Positions 1-12,419 of a stretch of 64,000 bases of DNA are shown here, in pieces; positions within the stretch are counted from its first letter, which is position 1, and each line of letters begins with the position of its first letter. The position numbers and the translations under genes are program-made. The stretch spans positions 186,001 to 250,000 of the forward strand of contig CALSFV010000304.1 in assembly GCA_943737045.1 (NCBI GenBank). The letters are read 5' to 3'. The DNA is from Parapristionchus giblindavisi (taxonomy: Eukaryota; Nematoda; Chromadorea; Rhabditida; Diplogasteridae). The notes under the pieces are model-generated. The model was not told where the DNA came from, did not search any database, and was given only the letters and a program-made list of their open reading frames with translations.

Positions 1-1221
1 AATATATGGTCTTGAAAAGAATATTAGCCCTTTGTCTAGCTCTATTGGAAATAATGGAGATGTGGTCATTAAACTTTAAATTTGGGGTCATATGAATGCC
101 TAAGTCTTTAACAATAGAAGAAGGGGATAAAGCATGACCATCGAGGTAATAAACAGTTCTATTCTTAAGAGGTCCAAAATGCATTACAGTACATTTCGAT
201 GGGGAGAGGGTCATATTCCATAATTGGCTCCATTCGGAGATTTGGTCAATGGTATTTTGAATATCTACAGATGAAGATGGGACAGGGGCGTAAATCTTTA
301 TATCATCAGCAAATATGCCATGGTGGATATTAGGAGGGATAATTGATTGGATATCGTTCAGATATAAGATGAATAATAAGGGGCCAATACTAGAACCTTG
401 AGGAACTCCTGATACAATAGGTGCAGGAGGAGAAAAGGTGTTATCAACAAATATGGACTGTGTACGACCGAATAAATAGGACTTAAACCATGCAACAATA
501 TGATCAGAAAAACCAAGTTTTGAAAGTTTGAACAACAATAATCTATGATCAATACTATCAAATGCCTTTGCATAGTCAAAATAAATGGAGTCAATGGATG
601 TACCACGAGAGTGATAGGACATATAATTTGAATATGTTTCGACTAATTGGGTAGAGGTAGAACGATTACTACGAAAACCAGCTTGATGGGTATCTAAAAT
701 GCTATGTTCATCAAGGTAAGTTACAATACAATCAATTAAGATTTTTTCAAAGATTTTAGATGAAGTAGATGTTAAAGAAATGGGCCTATAATTGCTAATA
801 TTATTATTTCTAGGTTTTTTAGGGATAGGCTTAACAATAGCACATTTCCAAGCGAGGGGGACATTAGAAGTAGTGAGTGATTGATTGAATATAATTGTGA
901 GAGGAACAACAATGGAGGTCTTACACTTAAGATATACAAGATTTGGTATAGAGTCAGGAGAGGTATTGTTCTTGGGGACTAGGTTCGATATGGCGGACAA
1001 AATTTGTGCTGGACTAATATAGGGTAGATCAAATGAATTCGTTTCCTGGATTATTTTAGGAAGTGGGGACAATTGGGGAGGGGTTTGAACACTGGTGAAA
1101 TATTCAGAAAAAGCATTTGCCTTTGCTTGACTATTTAATAATAAATTACTATTCAAATCAACAACACCAGAAACATCAGAGCTAGAAGATTTGAGACGAC
1201 TTTTACATAAATTATAGAATG
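1..1221 (-). mobile_element. Non-LTR retrotransposon reverse transcriptase, 5'-truncated, runs off window start
   Basis: On the minus strand one frame stays open from about 1221 to the window edge, roughly 400 codons, and reads as a non-LTR reverse transcriptase. Landmarks in order are NYRPISLTS, an AGFRSNRST segment, the first catalytic Asp in FDYAKAFDS, GVPQGSSIGPLLF, and the catalytic FADDIKIY near plus positions 299-320. These are hallmarks of the CR1/Jockey-like group known in nematodes; the clade is an inference. The frame meets a TAA at about 1222 where ATTAGATA-type simple repeat begins, so the endonuclease half and the 5' end are missing. The 3' part lies outside the window. No start Met is expected for this fragment. 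Since no frameshift is seen across 400 codons, the copy is probably young. Confidence 0.88.
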
Positions 1222-1322
1222 ATCTAATTTATCTAATTTTAATTATCTAATATTATCTAATTTTAATTATCTAATTTTGGAATATATATATATATATATA
1301 TATATATTCCAAAATTAGATTA

Positions 1323-2337
1323 CAAGGGGATGCTCCCAGAATCAGAATCAGTCCCACAAACACCTTATCTACCATATCCACTAAATAAGCTACAACAGGT
1401 GTGTTTGGATAGTTGATAGGGTGATAAGACATTTCGGAAAAAAATTGGGAAAATACCACTTGGGAGACGAATATTCGGAAAAGGACATTTCGGAAAATCG
1501 AACTGGGAGAAGGACATCTCGGAAAGTTTTATCTCGGAGAAGGACATTTCGGAATAGGACATTTCGAAAAGTTCTTTTCGGAAATTCAATTCCGGAAAAG
1601 GATATCTCGAAATATTTTCCTGAAAAAACATGATGCGTGTCGAGATTATAGCAGTATTCTCATGTGAATACTTACAGGTGATTCAATCACACGAATTCCT
1701 CAGTTGCCGTATTTGATACACGAATCTCCGATCACATCAAACTGACTTTTTTTATAATGTTAAGTCAATCGATATTACAGTATCATCAATGGTAGATGTG
1801 GTATTTGGCGGGTATTATGGGCCATCTATGATATTTAGTCATAAGATGCAATCACATGTAAGTATTCCATTCTATAGGAGTCAGTCATGATGTACACAAC
1901 ACTGAACACGTTTGAATACTAATATAATCTCGACAAGCATCATGTTTTGCGCAAGGAAAATTTTCCGAGGTATACTTTTCCGGTATTGAATCTACGAAAA
2001 AAACTTTCCGAAATGTCCTTTTCCGAGGTTGAAGTTCCCAAAGAGTATTTTGTCATTTGGCTTTTCCCATTTGGATCTCTCCCATTTATTATTTTCCCAA
2101 ATTTATTCCGAAATGTCTTATCACCGTTGATAGAAGAGTTTATGAACACATTAGGATGGTTTGTGTAGGAAGCTACACGAATTTCCGAATCAACTAATTT
2201 CAATATCGATTTTCTCGAATCTCATCGTCAGCTCGATTGGGCAACGTTTTAAAACGGATTCGTAATCAGCATCGAAAACTGATCCTAGACATGTTATAGC
2301 CATCTCATATGGCCAAGAAGTTGCGAGCATCCCCTTG
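1323..2337. mobile_element. Palindromic (foldback) element with CAAGGGGATGCTC ends
   Basis: The terminal inverted repeats are CAAGGGGATGCTC and GAGCATCCCCTTG, each flanked by TTA, which reads as a 3-bp target duplication. The interior is an imperfect palindrome: TTCGGAAAAGGACATTTCGG-type words on the left match CCGAAATGTCC-type words on the right. Short frames in it are by-products of the repeated TTCCGAAA words. It belongs with the other CAAGG-ended elements listed here. Confidence 0.7.
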
Positions 2338-2437
2338 TTAGATGATTAATAATTCTTGAAAATATTAAATCATTGCTTAAAACAATAATTTAGTTTGTGT
2401 GAGACATTTTCCTTATCGGATAATTCAACGATGACAA

Positions 2438-2890
2438 CTATTTTATTTTAATTCTTGAGCATTTAGGGAAAGTGAGTGTGCTAACAGAATTTAGAACTTT
2501 TAGAGAAAAGAGAAACTTGAATTGACATTTTTTTAAATTTTAAATGAAAATTCAAACAAAATGAACCTGTGCAATATAAATCAGTGCATTGTTGTCCACA
2601 ATGAGTGAATCCATAAGAGTTAGTGAATCCAAATTTATGAAATTCTCGAGCTGCAAAATAAGAGAGATTAAGACAATTTTACCGAGTGGATACCGTCCAC
2701 TGCCTCTAGCAATAAAAGTAAGCAGATTTGCGTGGTTATATTGGGTCATAGGAACATCAAGAGTCGACTTTCCCGCAAAATAATCATACTTCAATGCAAC
2801 GCACGGACCACCAGCCGGGATGCCATTCACGTCAGAGCTCTCAATTCTTCTCCACACCCCGAACCCCTTCGGGGGAGATTCCCTATTGAC
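2438..2890 (-). CDS. Unrecognised gene fragment, three exons
   Basis: Three minus-strand segments join in phase: 2890-2683, 2650-2567 and 2496-2438, the last ending in TAG. The first, 69 codons, contains VWRRIESSDVNG, ALKYDYFAGKST and FIARGSGRYPL, and ends at a CTCG/gtaaaa donor. The second is cysteine-containing, with the segment FTNSYGFTHCGQQCTDLYC, and follows a ttttgcag acceptor. The terminal exon is short and least certain. The start is not seen: the first segment follows a weak atgag acceptor, so upstream exons may exist. I do not recognise a family. It lies just downstream of another small minus-strand gene and could belong to the same transcription unit. Confidence 0.4.
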
Positions 2891-3045
2891 CTCATGATAA
2901 AACGTATTTAAATCATAAAAAAGACAAATATGAGTGAGATTACTTAATTAAATTTTCCGAAAATAATGTAGAAAGCAAATTTATATAAGTTGACTATTTA
3001 TTTATTTATCTTACATTAAATAAATGTTGCAATAAGTAATAAAAT

Positions 3046-3610
3046 TTATTTCGTGACTACCTTCATATCAAATCCATTTTTGAGCCTGACACCTTTAAGT
3101 TGTAGATTTATCAAAGTTGTTCTCAGTGACTCTGACTCATTGATAGTATCGATTATATCTTCTTTTATGCCTCCAAATAAGATTTATAGATGTTATTTAT
3201 TAACATTAATACCAACCGTTTAATTCAAAAGACAGGCTCAGTTTCTTCAGAGGATGAAGCAAAAAATCGGCGAACTCTTTATAATCGAAATTCGATAATC
3301 GAATGTATGCCTGAAATTGGACAGTTCATCGTTTGATGCCCCCGTAATGTGAAACATGTGTTATCGATATAGACGGAGAAAGAAGCTAAAATACCTCTGT
3401 AATGTAAAATCGTCGACTGTCGAGCTGTTCCAAGGTGCTACATTTGACTTCCCCTTGCACGTCCATGTGCTTGATAATTGCATTCGATAGGTTAGCTGGC
3501 AATCTTTTATTGAATGGAGGGCATTTTTGATTATGAAGAAGATGGGCAAGACGAGAGGTGGTAATATTGAATAGGCTTATGCGAGTCGCCTCCGAAAAGA
3601 TATCACCCAT
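3046..3610 (-). CDS. Unrecognised small protein, possible F-box/leucine-rich type
   Basis: Exons 3610-3395, 3310-3217 and 3170-3046 keep one reading frame, giving about 144 residues ending in MKVVTK and TAA. Exon 1 starts with ATG right after a strong ctttcag acceptor, so an untranslated or coding upstream exon is likely. It holds LPANLSNAIIKHM, a leucine-rich stretch. Exon 2 has FLLHPLKKLSLSFEL and exon 3 has LINLQLKGVRL, both resembling the repeat helices and strands of the large nematode F-box/LRR families. That resemblance is only by eye. The exon 3 acceptor (tttggag) is weaker than usual. Confidence 0.45.
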
Positions 3611-3830
3611 CTGAAAGATTTTTTTTCGCTAAACGCGGTTTGATACACGGAAAATTTAAGCGAACGATATGGAAAGATGGGATATTTGTGATGTACATGT
3701 ATTGAAGTGGAATAAAGTACTAAATTGAAGGATGAGGACTCAAAATTTGATAAAAAATCAAGATACAGTTAGCTTTGAGCACTGGACATAAAGATGTGTG
3801 TAACTTATACGACCCTTCTTCGACTGCCCC

Positions 3831-5511
3831 TTAAAACACGGTCTCTGTAAGAACGTCAGAATTCCGACTGAACATGGCACAGTATTTTCAAAATGGTCCG
3901 ATTTCGCTCAAACTTGCAGAGTGCCTAGAGGTGGGATACACTTCAGCCAAAAAAAATTGGACCCGTAGGTTAATCTTTGATCTTTGATCTTCGGAATTTT
4001 CATCGTAATGTTGGCCCACCTTATACATCATTCGATTGAGCATGACAAGTTGTGTCAGGAGCCAAATTTTCGAATGTGTAGGTGCTCTGGTATTCAAGAA
4101 ACAGAAGAAATTGTCGCAAAAACACACAATCTAAATTTTCAAAAAAATATTTTCGCCATGTTGCAATGGCGCCCCCCCCCTAGAAATTATGTTGTATATG
4201 CAAAAATGTATGGAGAATCCGATAAAATAGTCTCCAGCCTGTCCGACATGCCAGGCATGCACTTTTTCGCGAAAAACTAGCGTTAGCTTGCATTCGCGTT
4301 AGCTAAGTTTGCAACCCGGGTTCGAATCCGCATCCCGACGTCAGCGATCGCGTTAGCTAACGCTAGTTTTTCGTCAAATTTTTGCAACTTTTTTCTACCA
4401 CTAAATGAGCTCAAATCAACAAAATTTCATAATTCATGTGTTTTCACAGTGGTCTGACAATTGCTTGACCAATTTTTAAGTGATTTCATGTTTACACTTG
4501 AGCCGGAACCGGACCCAGCCCCCCTGCCGATGACACCCCTCTAGTAGCCATAGTCTAACTATTCTTATTGTTGATTGTTGAAATTGTTTGATAAATTGTG
4601 CTCCACCGGTCTAGCCTGGGTAGTTGGAACATCAAAGACTTTATATGTCATGAAATCCATAGCTGATTATGTGGACCATTCAGCGTGAGTATTGATTATT
4701 AGCCTTCATTTTGTGAGCACGAGATGGAACTGGTACAGTTCCAGCCTCTTGATGATGACTTTGGACTTCTCAGGGCGCTCCTCCAGACTTGTAGTACGTA
4801 CCTCTTGGAGAGGGACAACTAAATGTTCCTCCGTTGCTTCATTCCCGCTACCATCTTCTCGCTTCTGCCATCTGTCTCTGTCTCAGCATCTGTCTGCAGC
4901 TCTAGTGTAAACATAAAATCACTTCAAAATTGGACAAACAATTGTCAGACCACTTTGAAAACACATGAATTATGAAATTTTGTTGAATTGAGCTCATTTA
5001 GTGGTAGAAAAAAGATGCAAAAATATGACGAAAAACTATCGTTAGCTGACGCGATCGCTAGCTAACGCTAGTTTTTTTTCGCGAAAAAGTGCATGCCTGT
5101 CATGTCGGACAGACTGGAGAATATTTTTATCGGATTCTCCATACAATTTTGCTTATACAACATAATTTCTAGGGGGCGGCCGCCATTGCAACATGGCGAA
5201 AATATATTTTGAAAATAGAGATCGTATGTTTTGCCACAATTTCTTCTGTTTCTTGAATACCAGAGCACCTACACATTCGAAAAATTGGCTCCTGACACAA
5301 CTTTTAACGCTCTAACGAATGGTGTATAAAGGGGGGTTAACAACACGATGAAAATTCCGAAGATCAAAGATCAAAGATCAACCTACGGGTCCAATTTTTT
5401 GGCTGAAGTGTATCCCACCTCTAGGCACTCTGCAAGTTTGAGCGAAATCGGACCATTTTGAAAATACTCTGCCACCCCCTCCGACGTTCTTACAGAGACC
5501 GCGTATTAAAT
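3831..5511. repeat. 1.7-kb imperfect palindrome
   Basis: Arms of about 600-700 bp at 3831-4520 and 4905-5511 are reverse complements. For example CGGTCTCTGTAAGAACGTC at the left matches GACGTTCTTACAGAGACCG at the right, and CTTTGATCTTTGATCTTCGG matches its complement near 5350. The unique centre, about 385 bp, shows no convincing gene. Short open frames in the arms mirror one another and are by-products. A box-B-like GGGTTCGAATCC lies at about 4318. It is probably a foldback transposon. Confidence 0.75.
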
Positions 5512-5519
5512 CAAAGCCA

Positions 5520-6290
5520 TGCTCACAAACAGTCTGGTGGGATAATAAAGTCGAAAAATTAACCTATGCCGCATCTTTCCCTGTAGGAAGTAGACGTGAG
5601 CACAGAACAAGCTTTAAAAGCTGGATACAAAAACCCACGCGCGATCTCTTGTTATGCCACACTCTCTCTCTTCACACTCACACTCTCTCCGCTTTCGCTT
5701 TCTCTGCGTCTCTACCCGTAACTTGGAGGAGGTCCGCTATCTCTCAAGTTATAAAGCTGGGAGAGCAAGAGAGGGCGAGCAAGGGTCTGAAAGAGTGGGA
5801 GAGAGGTCGAGAGACGGAGAGGGAGAGTGAGACGTGAAGAGAGCGAGGAGCAGAGAAAGAGGGAAGGAAAAAGAAGAAACGGTTAGAGATACAGAGTACA
5901 CCATAAGAGAAATATGGACTGTGATAAGTGTTGAGAGAGGGAAATGGTAAAAATTCGCTTGATGAGGTAAGCATTCAAACTACATACAGTAATTCTAAAT
6001 TAAGAGACCAAAATTAGTTCGACCCCGTTTTGCTGTTATTGTCTTGTTATTTCATCATAGTTCATCAAGAGCGAGAAATGAGAGAGTGCGAAGTGTAAAG
6101 GTGGAAGGTGTGGAAAGGGGCGGAGCGTGCACATTTGCGGAACAAGCGCCGAAAACCACATGATAAATAGCAGACATTTATGAAACATTAAACTCTCCGC
6201 ATGTCCGTTTGCGAAAACAACCGCCACGTGAAGTATAGTCGTTTCGCAGATCTCGAATTTATTTTTTTAAATTATAAAACTTGATTATTT
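5520..6290. other. Gene-free stretch with CT/GA-rich segment
   Basis: 5650-5870 is a skewed run of CTCTC and then GAGAG words, partly complementary to each other. Frames across it are low complexity. I see no splice-consistent exon or other feature. Confidence 0.4.
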
Positions 6291-6599
6291 ATGTATTTAA
6301 AACACTATCTGCGAGAATTCAACAACTCGGATATTTTTTGGTATCGACGAAAAATAGATTTTTCTGTTTTAATTATGATAATTGCAGGCTCCATGAGTGA
6401 AGCGCACCGGTACTTGGAAATTCCTTCCAATTGAAAATTCGCTTCAGCGGGTGACCACACCACAGTTTGGCACAGTTAGTCTTATTTTAAGTTTTGCGAT
6501 ATTCGGAAAAAATTCAAAATTCTTCATAGGCCTGATTTATCGATGTCATCTTCGATGCCTGTTAGTCTCGTCGAGCACACTATCAATCATCCTTACATG

Positions 6600-8124
6600 A
6601 TCGACATCATTGGCCATCTAACTCGTGACCTGTGAGACTTCCATAGTCTTCATTTGTGCTGCTCGACTATCTTCCATAGCCTTGGCCAGCACACTATCAA
6701 CCATCCTTTCATGATCGACATCGTTGGTCATCTTCATTGTGACCGTGAAGACCTCTTGGAGCGTCTTCGCATATGCTGTTTCACTACCATGCGTAGTATC
6801 AGCGAGCATTTCATAGATATCCGGTCTGGAGCTGTCGGCGCAGACTATCATGCAGTTGGCCGTTGAGCAATCGAGCAATCCGATTTGCTTCCACACCTCA
6901 TCTGACGTGAGTGAGATGCTAGCTCCCTTATCGATTTGTAATCGATTTCCTGTGCTGACGCACATTGACACTGTAGTGTTGGTGTCACCTTTATCGACAC
7001 GCATCATTTTGATCTCCTTCAGATCACCACTACCATCCATACACACCTCAACATTCTTGCCACATTTGCTGTAGGTCGTATCCTTGTGTCTTCCTCGACC
7101 GATATCCGAGTCTCTCCTCTTGATGAGTCAGCCGTACTGCTGCTCAAACTCTCAACTACCATCTGTAGTAGAGCTATCCTCTCATTCATTGAATGAATGA
7201 CCTCCTTCTGTGATGTAATCAGCTCATTGAGCTTTCGTACTGTCTCTATAGCCATTGTACTGATTGTATTTCGATTGATGACGAAATCACAATTTCAATC
7301 GATTGGTGAGTTACTAAGTCTCTTTCAGACTGATTTCACTCCACCATCTCTGCATCACTATCTGTCACTGTCTTGGTCAATTTCACCAGATGATGAAATT
7401 ACTCGATCAACTTTCCACCGCAAGGATGCAACCACCAAATCAAAATTTGGGCAGAGCCTTCGGCGTACTTCGATCAGACACGTGCCACACCTAGTAGCTA
7501 TGATCAGTCCGAGCCACACACAGTAGCCTGATCAACTAATTTGCCACACCTAGTAGCTATCAGCCTCTGCCACACCTAGTAGCGCTGATCACACGATTGC
7601 CACACCATAGTAGCAGGCCACACCATAGTAGCACTCACAATAGTTACCACTAGCAAGCTAGCAGCATACACTTCACAACGAGACAAAACAAAATGAAAAT
7701 AGTTCGTATACCTTAGACAGAGACATTGTTGTCCTTGGTGAGTCCTGGTCGCCAGTTGTTATGTATTGAGGTCGTCCCCGTTGTCGTGTAGTGTAGTGTG
7801 AGTGCACAAGGGTTTACTACTTAGGCTTTATTAGCAGACTAGGGTAATTACAGAATAATACAAGACTAGAGAAGGGCACATCTCATGTGCGAGGATCAAG
7901 GGAGCACTCATCTAGACTGATTGGGAATCTAGACATAAGAGTGGGCGGGGCCAGACACGAGAGAGCATTAGAGATAAAGGTAGAGTGGCGAGAGAGTGTG
8001 CGGATCAGAGAGACTGTAGTCTGATCGCGCACGTGCACGTATTTACATGATGACATATTCTAATCAATATGCATAGGGAATAGAGATGATCAATGTACAT
8101 AGGGAATGGGGTATCTACACAACA
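6600..8124 (-). mobile_element. LTR retrotransposon fragment: LTR, primer site, gag/protease remnant
   Basis: On the minus strand a 368-bp TG..CA sequence (8124-7757; ends TGTTGTGTAGATACC and ACATAACA) is followed directly by TGGCGACCAGGAC, a typical tRNA primer-binding form. A short ATG frame then begins MSLSKVYELF. Downstream, at 7255-7019, there is a coiled-coil-like segment containing RKLNELITSQKEVIHSMNER. At 7046-6618 there is a segment with LQIDKGASISLTSDEVW, which resembles a retroviral-type aspartic protease with DKG in place of the catalytic DTG or DSG. No second LTR, reverse transcriptase or integrase is seen before 6600, so the element is truncated. A short tandem repeat (CCACACCTAGTAGC words, about 7475-7640) interrupts the gag region. 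Confidence 0.65.
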
Positions 8125-8289
8125 TAACCTAATGCATTCAACCTAAAAACGTTTAAGAGACCGGCTCGGTAATGCGGTGTTAATTTCTTGTAAATGGAAT
8201 TGGAAATTGTAAAAAGCAAATATCTCGGTTCTCTGACTAGTTAGAGACTTGAAACTTGGTTTTTAGGTTAGAAACCACGAAAAAAGCTA

Positions 8290-8935
8290 GGGTGGCGAAA
8301 ATGATTCATGCTTATTCGTCCACTTTAGCGGTATAGAGTGATTATTCACGGGAGAGGCATTTACGACCGCTCTCTCGGCGAATGAGTGGTTAGAAGAGAG
8401 GAGAAGTGCGAATGAGTAAAAAAAAGCGAGTCGAGTGCGAGTCAGACCGCTTTCTCAGCCCTCCTTTCACCAAATTTTCTTGACTCACTTCGACTCGCAA
8501 AAAAGCGAATATTCGCAGGGGAGACCGGTCAACTGCCACTTGGAATGAATAATCGCAAGGGGAGCGAGCCACTCATTATAGCCCTCAGAAATGAATAAGC
8601 ATTAGGGTGGCGAAAATGATTCATGATTATTCGTCCACTTTCGCGGTATAGAGTGAGTATTCACGGGAGAGGCATTTACGACCGCTCTCTCTTGCGAATG
8701 AGTTGTTAGAGGAGAGGTAAATGCGAATGAGTCAAAAAAAGCGAGTCGATTGCGAGTCAGACCGGTCCTTTCACCATCCTTTCACCAAATTTTCTTGACT
8801 CACTTCGACTCGCAAAAAAGCGAATATTCGCAGGGGAGACCGGTCAATTGTCACTTGGAATGAATAATCGCAAGGAAAGTGAGCCACTCATTTTAGGCCA
8901 TAGAAATGAATATTCATGAGTCATTTTCGCCACCC
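8290..8935. mobile_element. Two tandem copies of a TA-flanked MITE
   Basis: The ends are GGGTGGCGAAAATGA at 8290 and 8605, and its complement ends at 8935, with TA on the outer sides. The second copy (8605-8935) has both ends. The first (8290-8602) has the left end only and stops where the second begins. TA flanks and short terminal repeats suit a Tc1/mariner-type non-autonomous element. Confidence 0.65.
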
Positions 8936-9020
8936 TAATTAACACCACATAAGACTCGAGCATGATCCGGACATTCGCGAGGAATTTCGATCTGACCCTC
9001 AATACTTTCATCATAGACAC

Positions 9021-9025
<5 letters not shown>

Positions 9026-9052
<27 letters not shown>
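9026..9052. repeat. Poly-G tract of 27 bases
   Basis: An uninterrupted run of G between ATACC and AGACCG. Its exact length may be a sequencing or assembly uncertainty. Confidence 0.9.
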
Positions 9053-9085
9053 AGACCGCTGAAAGTTATAGTGAAAATGCCCTTA

Positions 9086-9238
9086 CAAGGGAACCACTTA
9101 ATCATACCCCATTTTTCTCTAATTTTGATTTCTTGACGCGAATCTTCATGGAATAAGGTTTCCGAAAAGGTAGGCCAAAAGAATCACATTCGCGTTTTAA
9201 GCCTTTTTTTCGGCTTCTAAAAAAGCACTAGATTTGCA
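9086..9238. mobile_element. Half copy of the CAAGGGAAC-ended element
   Basis: It starts TTA/CAAGGGAACCACTTAA and follows the left half of the element at 40010-40441 (shared words such as ACATTCGCGTTTTAAG and TTTCGGCTTCT). It ends near the point that is the centre of that palindrome. The right half is absent. Confidence 0.6.
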
Positions 9239-9272
9239 TCTCACCCACCTCTTTCTTGCCGCAGAATAGACT

Positions 9273-9829
9273 CTCGGAAGGAAGTTTAGGGAGACAGCTG
9301 GTCGATTGGTGTAGTGGTCTTGCGCTCACTCCGTCTTTTGGTGGTTCAATTCCTCAATGCAAGCAAATATTTTTGCTATTTTTTCTATGGAAACGATATT
9401 TTTAATTTGAAAATTATTCTTTAATCGAAACAATAACCCAATAAACTTGAATTAAGAAAACAACTGATTACATTACAAAATTTCTTCGCTTTGTATCCCA
9501 AATGCACTGGTCCTTCGTGTTTGCTGGTTTCATTTCCTATATAAGGGTGGTTTCTTGTCCCAGAAGCCTTCACCCCTTCTCACCCCAAAGCAAGTAATGT
9601 TCACAGTTTCCATAGTTGTTTTCATAGTTGAAGTTTATTGGATTATTGTTTCGTTTAAAGAAAAATTTCGAAATTAAAAATCTCGTTTTTACGATCCATA
9701 GAAAAAACAGCAAAAATTTTTGCTTTCATTGAGGAATTGAACCACCAAAAGACGGAGAGAGGGCAAGCGCTCCAGACCACAACACCACTCGACCAGCTGT
9801 CTCCCTAAACTTCCTTCCGAGAGTCTTCG
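9273..9829. repeat. Palindromic element with a tRNA-like module in each arm
   Basis: CTCGGAAGGAAGTTTAGGGA at the left matches its complement at about 9810-9829, and the arms continue inward through AAACAATAACCCAATAAAC-like sequence. Each arm carries a tRNA-like stretch: TGGTGTAGTGGTC (A-box-like) at about 9308 and GGTTCAATTCC (B-box-like) at about 9344, with the complementary copy at 9733-9785. No perfect acceptor stem is seen, so it is not called as a tRNA gene. Confidence 0.65.
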
Positions 9830-10144
9830 AAAATTCACAATTCCAGCCTTCGTTGACCGTTGATAGAAAAACTCCCCTTGATAATAGTTTCTTAGAATTA
9901 GCTAAGGAGTCGATTGCGTCCACTCCCGCATCGATTGGATTCAAAATAAACCTTTTAGGAAAAGGCGCCAAATCGTTGTGTGGTCACCTCCTGAAGCGAA
10001 TTTTCAATTGGAAGGAATTTCCAAGTGCCAGTGAACTTCACTCATTGAGCCTGTAATTATCATACATAAAACAGAAAAATCTATTTTTCATCGATACCAA
10101 AAATAAAATATCCGAGTTGTTGAATTCTCTCAGATAGTGTTTTC

Positions 10145-10801
10145 TATAGTACTAGTGTGCATCATATCCTACTCCCGTTGTTATGATTCGTCGTCGTATT
10201 ATTGTGTAGCGATCCTGGATCCCCTCTGTACTTACTCAGCAGTGATTATTTCCTCAGCGGGATTTTTCTTTATTTCTCCATCTATAACTTCTCTCGAAAA
10301 ACTCTAAATTTCATAAAACGCTAGTAAAATTTCGTCTACTATACATAGAAGACATCTAACTGTTAAGTTGAATAGAAATTGACCTGAGCAGGTACTTCCT
10401 GCATCTCGAAAAATGAGAAAAATAAAATTTTGAAATTTCTCAAAATTCAACCGATCGGGCTCATACCCGGCCAAGTTTTGTATCACTCATGGGGTATGAC
10501 CTCTGCCAAGTTTGGACCCTGCAGCTTCACTGATCACAGAGTTATGACATTTTAACTCGTTTTCAGGGGTGTCGAAAATTTCGATTTTCTCACAGGAATG
10601 AATTAGCTCGAATGGATGGTATAGCGGATTCTACTCCTCAGTAAATGTTATTCATTCACTGTTAACAACAAGTCTCAGAAAAATCCCGCTGAGGAAATAA
10701 TCACTGCTGAGTATGTACAGAGGGGATCCAGGATCGCTACACAATAATACGACGACGAATCATAACAACGGGAGTAGGATATGATGCACACTAGTACTAT
10801 A
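10145..10801. repeat. Palindromic element, arms about 125 bp
   Basis: TATAGTACTAGTGTGCATCA at the left is the complement of the sequence ending at 10801. The arms stay nearly identical through GATCCTGGATCCCCTCTGTAC. The centre, about 400 bp, holds no convincing gene. Confidence 0.75.
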
Positions 10802-10809
10802 GTATCCTT

Positions 10810-12400
10810 CCAAAACATGAGCCTGATCTCTCATCTGAGTCAAAAGTTATGGCAATGCAAAGTTTTTGACGAAGACTTTTGGCTGCTACTGTATATAGAT
10901 TACGGTAGATAAATGACAATTCGGAATTGACTGCGGGGTTTTGCATTGCTCGTTTTTTCCAAGTTATTTTGACAGAAATATGTAAAAGTTTAACACTTAG
11001 CAGTTTATGTTGAACTAAATTTCTCTCCATTGCACACGTTCCGTGGAGGTATTCAAACCTCCTCTGGTCTCTGGTTCTTCATTCACAGCTCTACCGTATG
11101 CAGATGAGGGTGGTCACAGCTTCAAGGTATATTGTTTGATCTTTGATCTTTACGCTATCGCAGTAATTTAATTTTTGTCTTACCATACTTCATCGTTTAT
11201 TTTAAGTACCTTGTAGCTTGATTTTTGACGCCAGTTCAATGGTTCATTAAAAAAAAATAAGGGAAAACCGACTTTCCACCCGTTAAAAAAGTACCCGGAA
11301 ACTATTTATTTATTGCGATGATATAATCAATATGTATCAATATTGATTGATTATCTCCAGGTCAATCGGATGCAACCATCGTTACTCCGAGCTATATGGC
11401 AAATCTCTTCCTCGTCCTCTTCCAATCATTCGATGCTTGATTAATTTATATTTGTTATGTAATAATTAATTGTAGATAAAGCTTATTAACATATGAATCG
11501 TTATTTAATTTTTTTGCAGTAAAATAAAAAGTTGCAAAAGATTGAGCAAGGGTGAGGGGTCGACCCAGAGTGGAGGGGTATAGAGCCCGGGAGAGAGGAG
11601 TAGAGTAAGTCAATTGGATTGACTTACCATGCTAGCGGATCCAATTGACTTACTATACAGCGTCTATTCACATGGTACCCCTAAGTTAGTGAGTGAGCGA
11701 CTCAATAGTAAGTAAGTTCATTCTCAGTGTATGTAAATCAAATTTCGATTTGCGTACACTGCATCAATATGTGATTTGCATTTAATATCGATGCTCCGGA
11801 CAAGCTCCAGCGTGGAAATCAATCGCGCTTTCTTTAAACTACAGTATGACAGTTCGTCAATTCGTGATGGGACAAAATTTCACTTTCGAGCATTTTCGGC
11901 ATTTCAATCAATATATTTATGGGAAACTCTCCCTTTAATACCCATCCAGGAATATGTGGGAGATCGAGATTAGTAAGAAACACACCCATGAAATCCTACC
12001 GTATATGATATAAGGTATATCAGTTCTAAAATCTTTTAAAAATCAGAACGAGTATCGATCCCATAGGCGGGCACGCTGGGGGAACGGTTGTGCGCAAACC
12101 GGGAACTTATAAGGCAAGGCTATGCGCATGGTAATTTTTTTGCAGATTTGACTGGAAATTTTCCAATCTGCGAGGCAAAGCTATGCGCAAGGGAAGGCAA
12201 GGCTGTGTGCAAAAATAATTGGTTTTCATGCGCGCACCTATGATCGATCCTACGTGGACAACATTGTAGCTGATTAAGAGCGGGTGGATCGGAAGCAACG
12301 ATCGTGTGGTACATTCCAAATTGAGGCACTTCCAACTCATTTTTTTTCATTTTGAGTGAATTTTGGCTAAACCGGATGGGTCTTCTCGCTAGCGACAAGA
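10810..12400. other. Long stretch without a supported gene
   Basis: Small features only. There is a short inverted repeat of AAGTCAATTGGA words at about 11607-11655, a hairpin GTGTATGTAAATC...GATTTGCGTACAC at about 11730-11763, and repeated GGCAAGGCTATGCGCA words at 12110-12210. A fragment (GAATTTTGGCTAAA..CGCTAGCGACA) at 12355-12402 recurs near 33970-34030. No exon set keeps phase. Confidence 0.4.
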
Positions 12401-12419
12401 GGTATGGTATCTATAGGGG

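Larger units (their letters stand above)
6300..10140. repeat. Dispersed repeat in inverted orientation at the two ends of this interval
   Basis: 6300-6470 and 9965-10140 are reverse complements, sharing ACTATCTGCGAGAATTCAAC-like and GAAGCGAATTTTCAATTGG words. A third, diverged copy lies at about 23850-24210. The interval may be one large composite element loaded with later insertions, or two separate insertions. The reading does not decide. Confidence 0.55.

Noticed and set aside
358..606. 82-codon minus-strand hydrophobic frame
   Set aside because: It is an out-of-frame shadow of the reverse transcriptase on the same strand.
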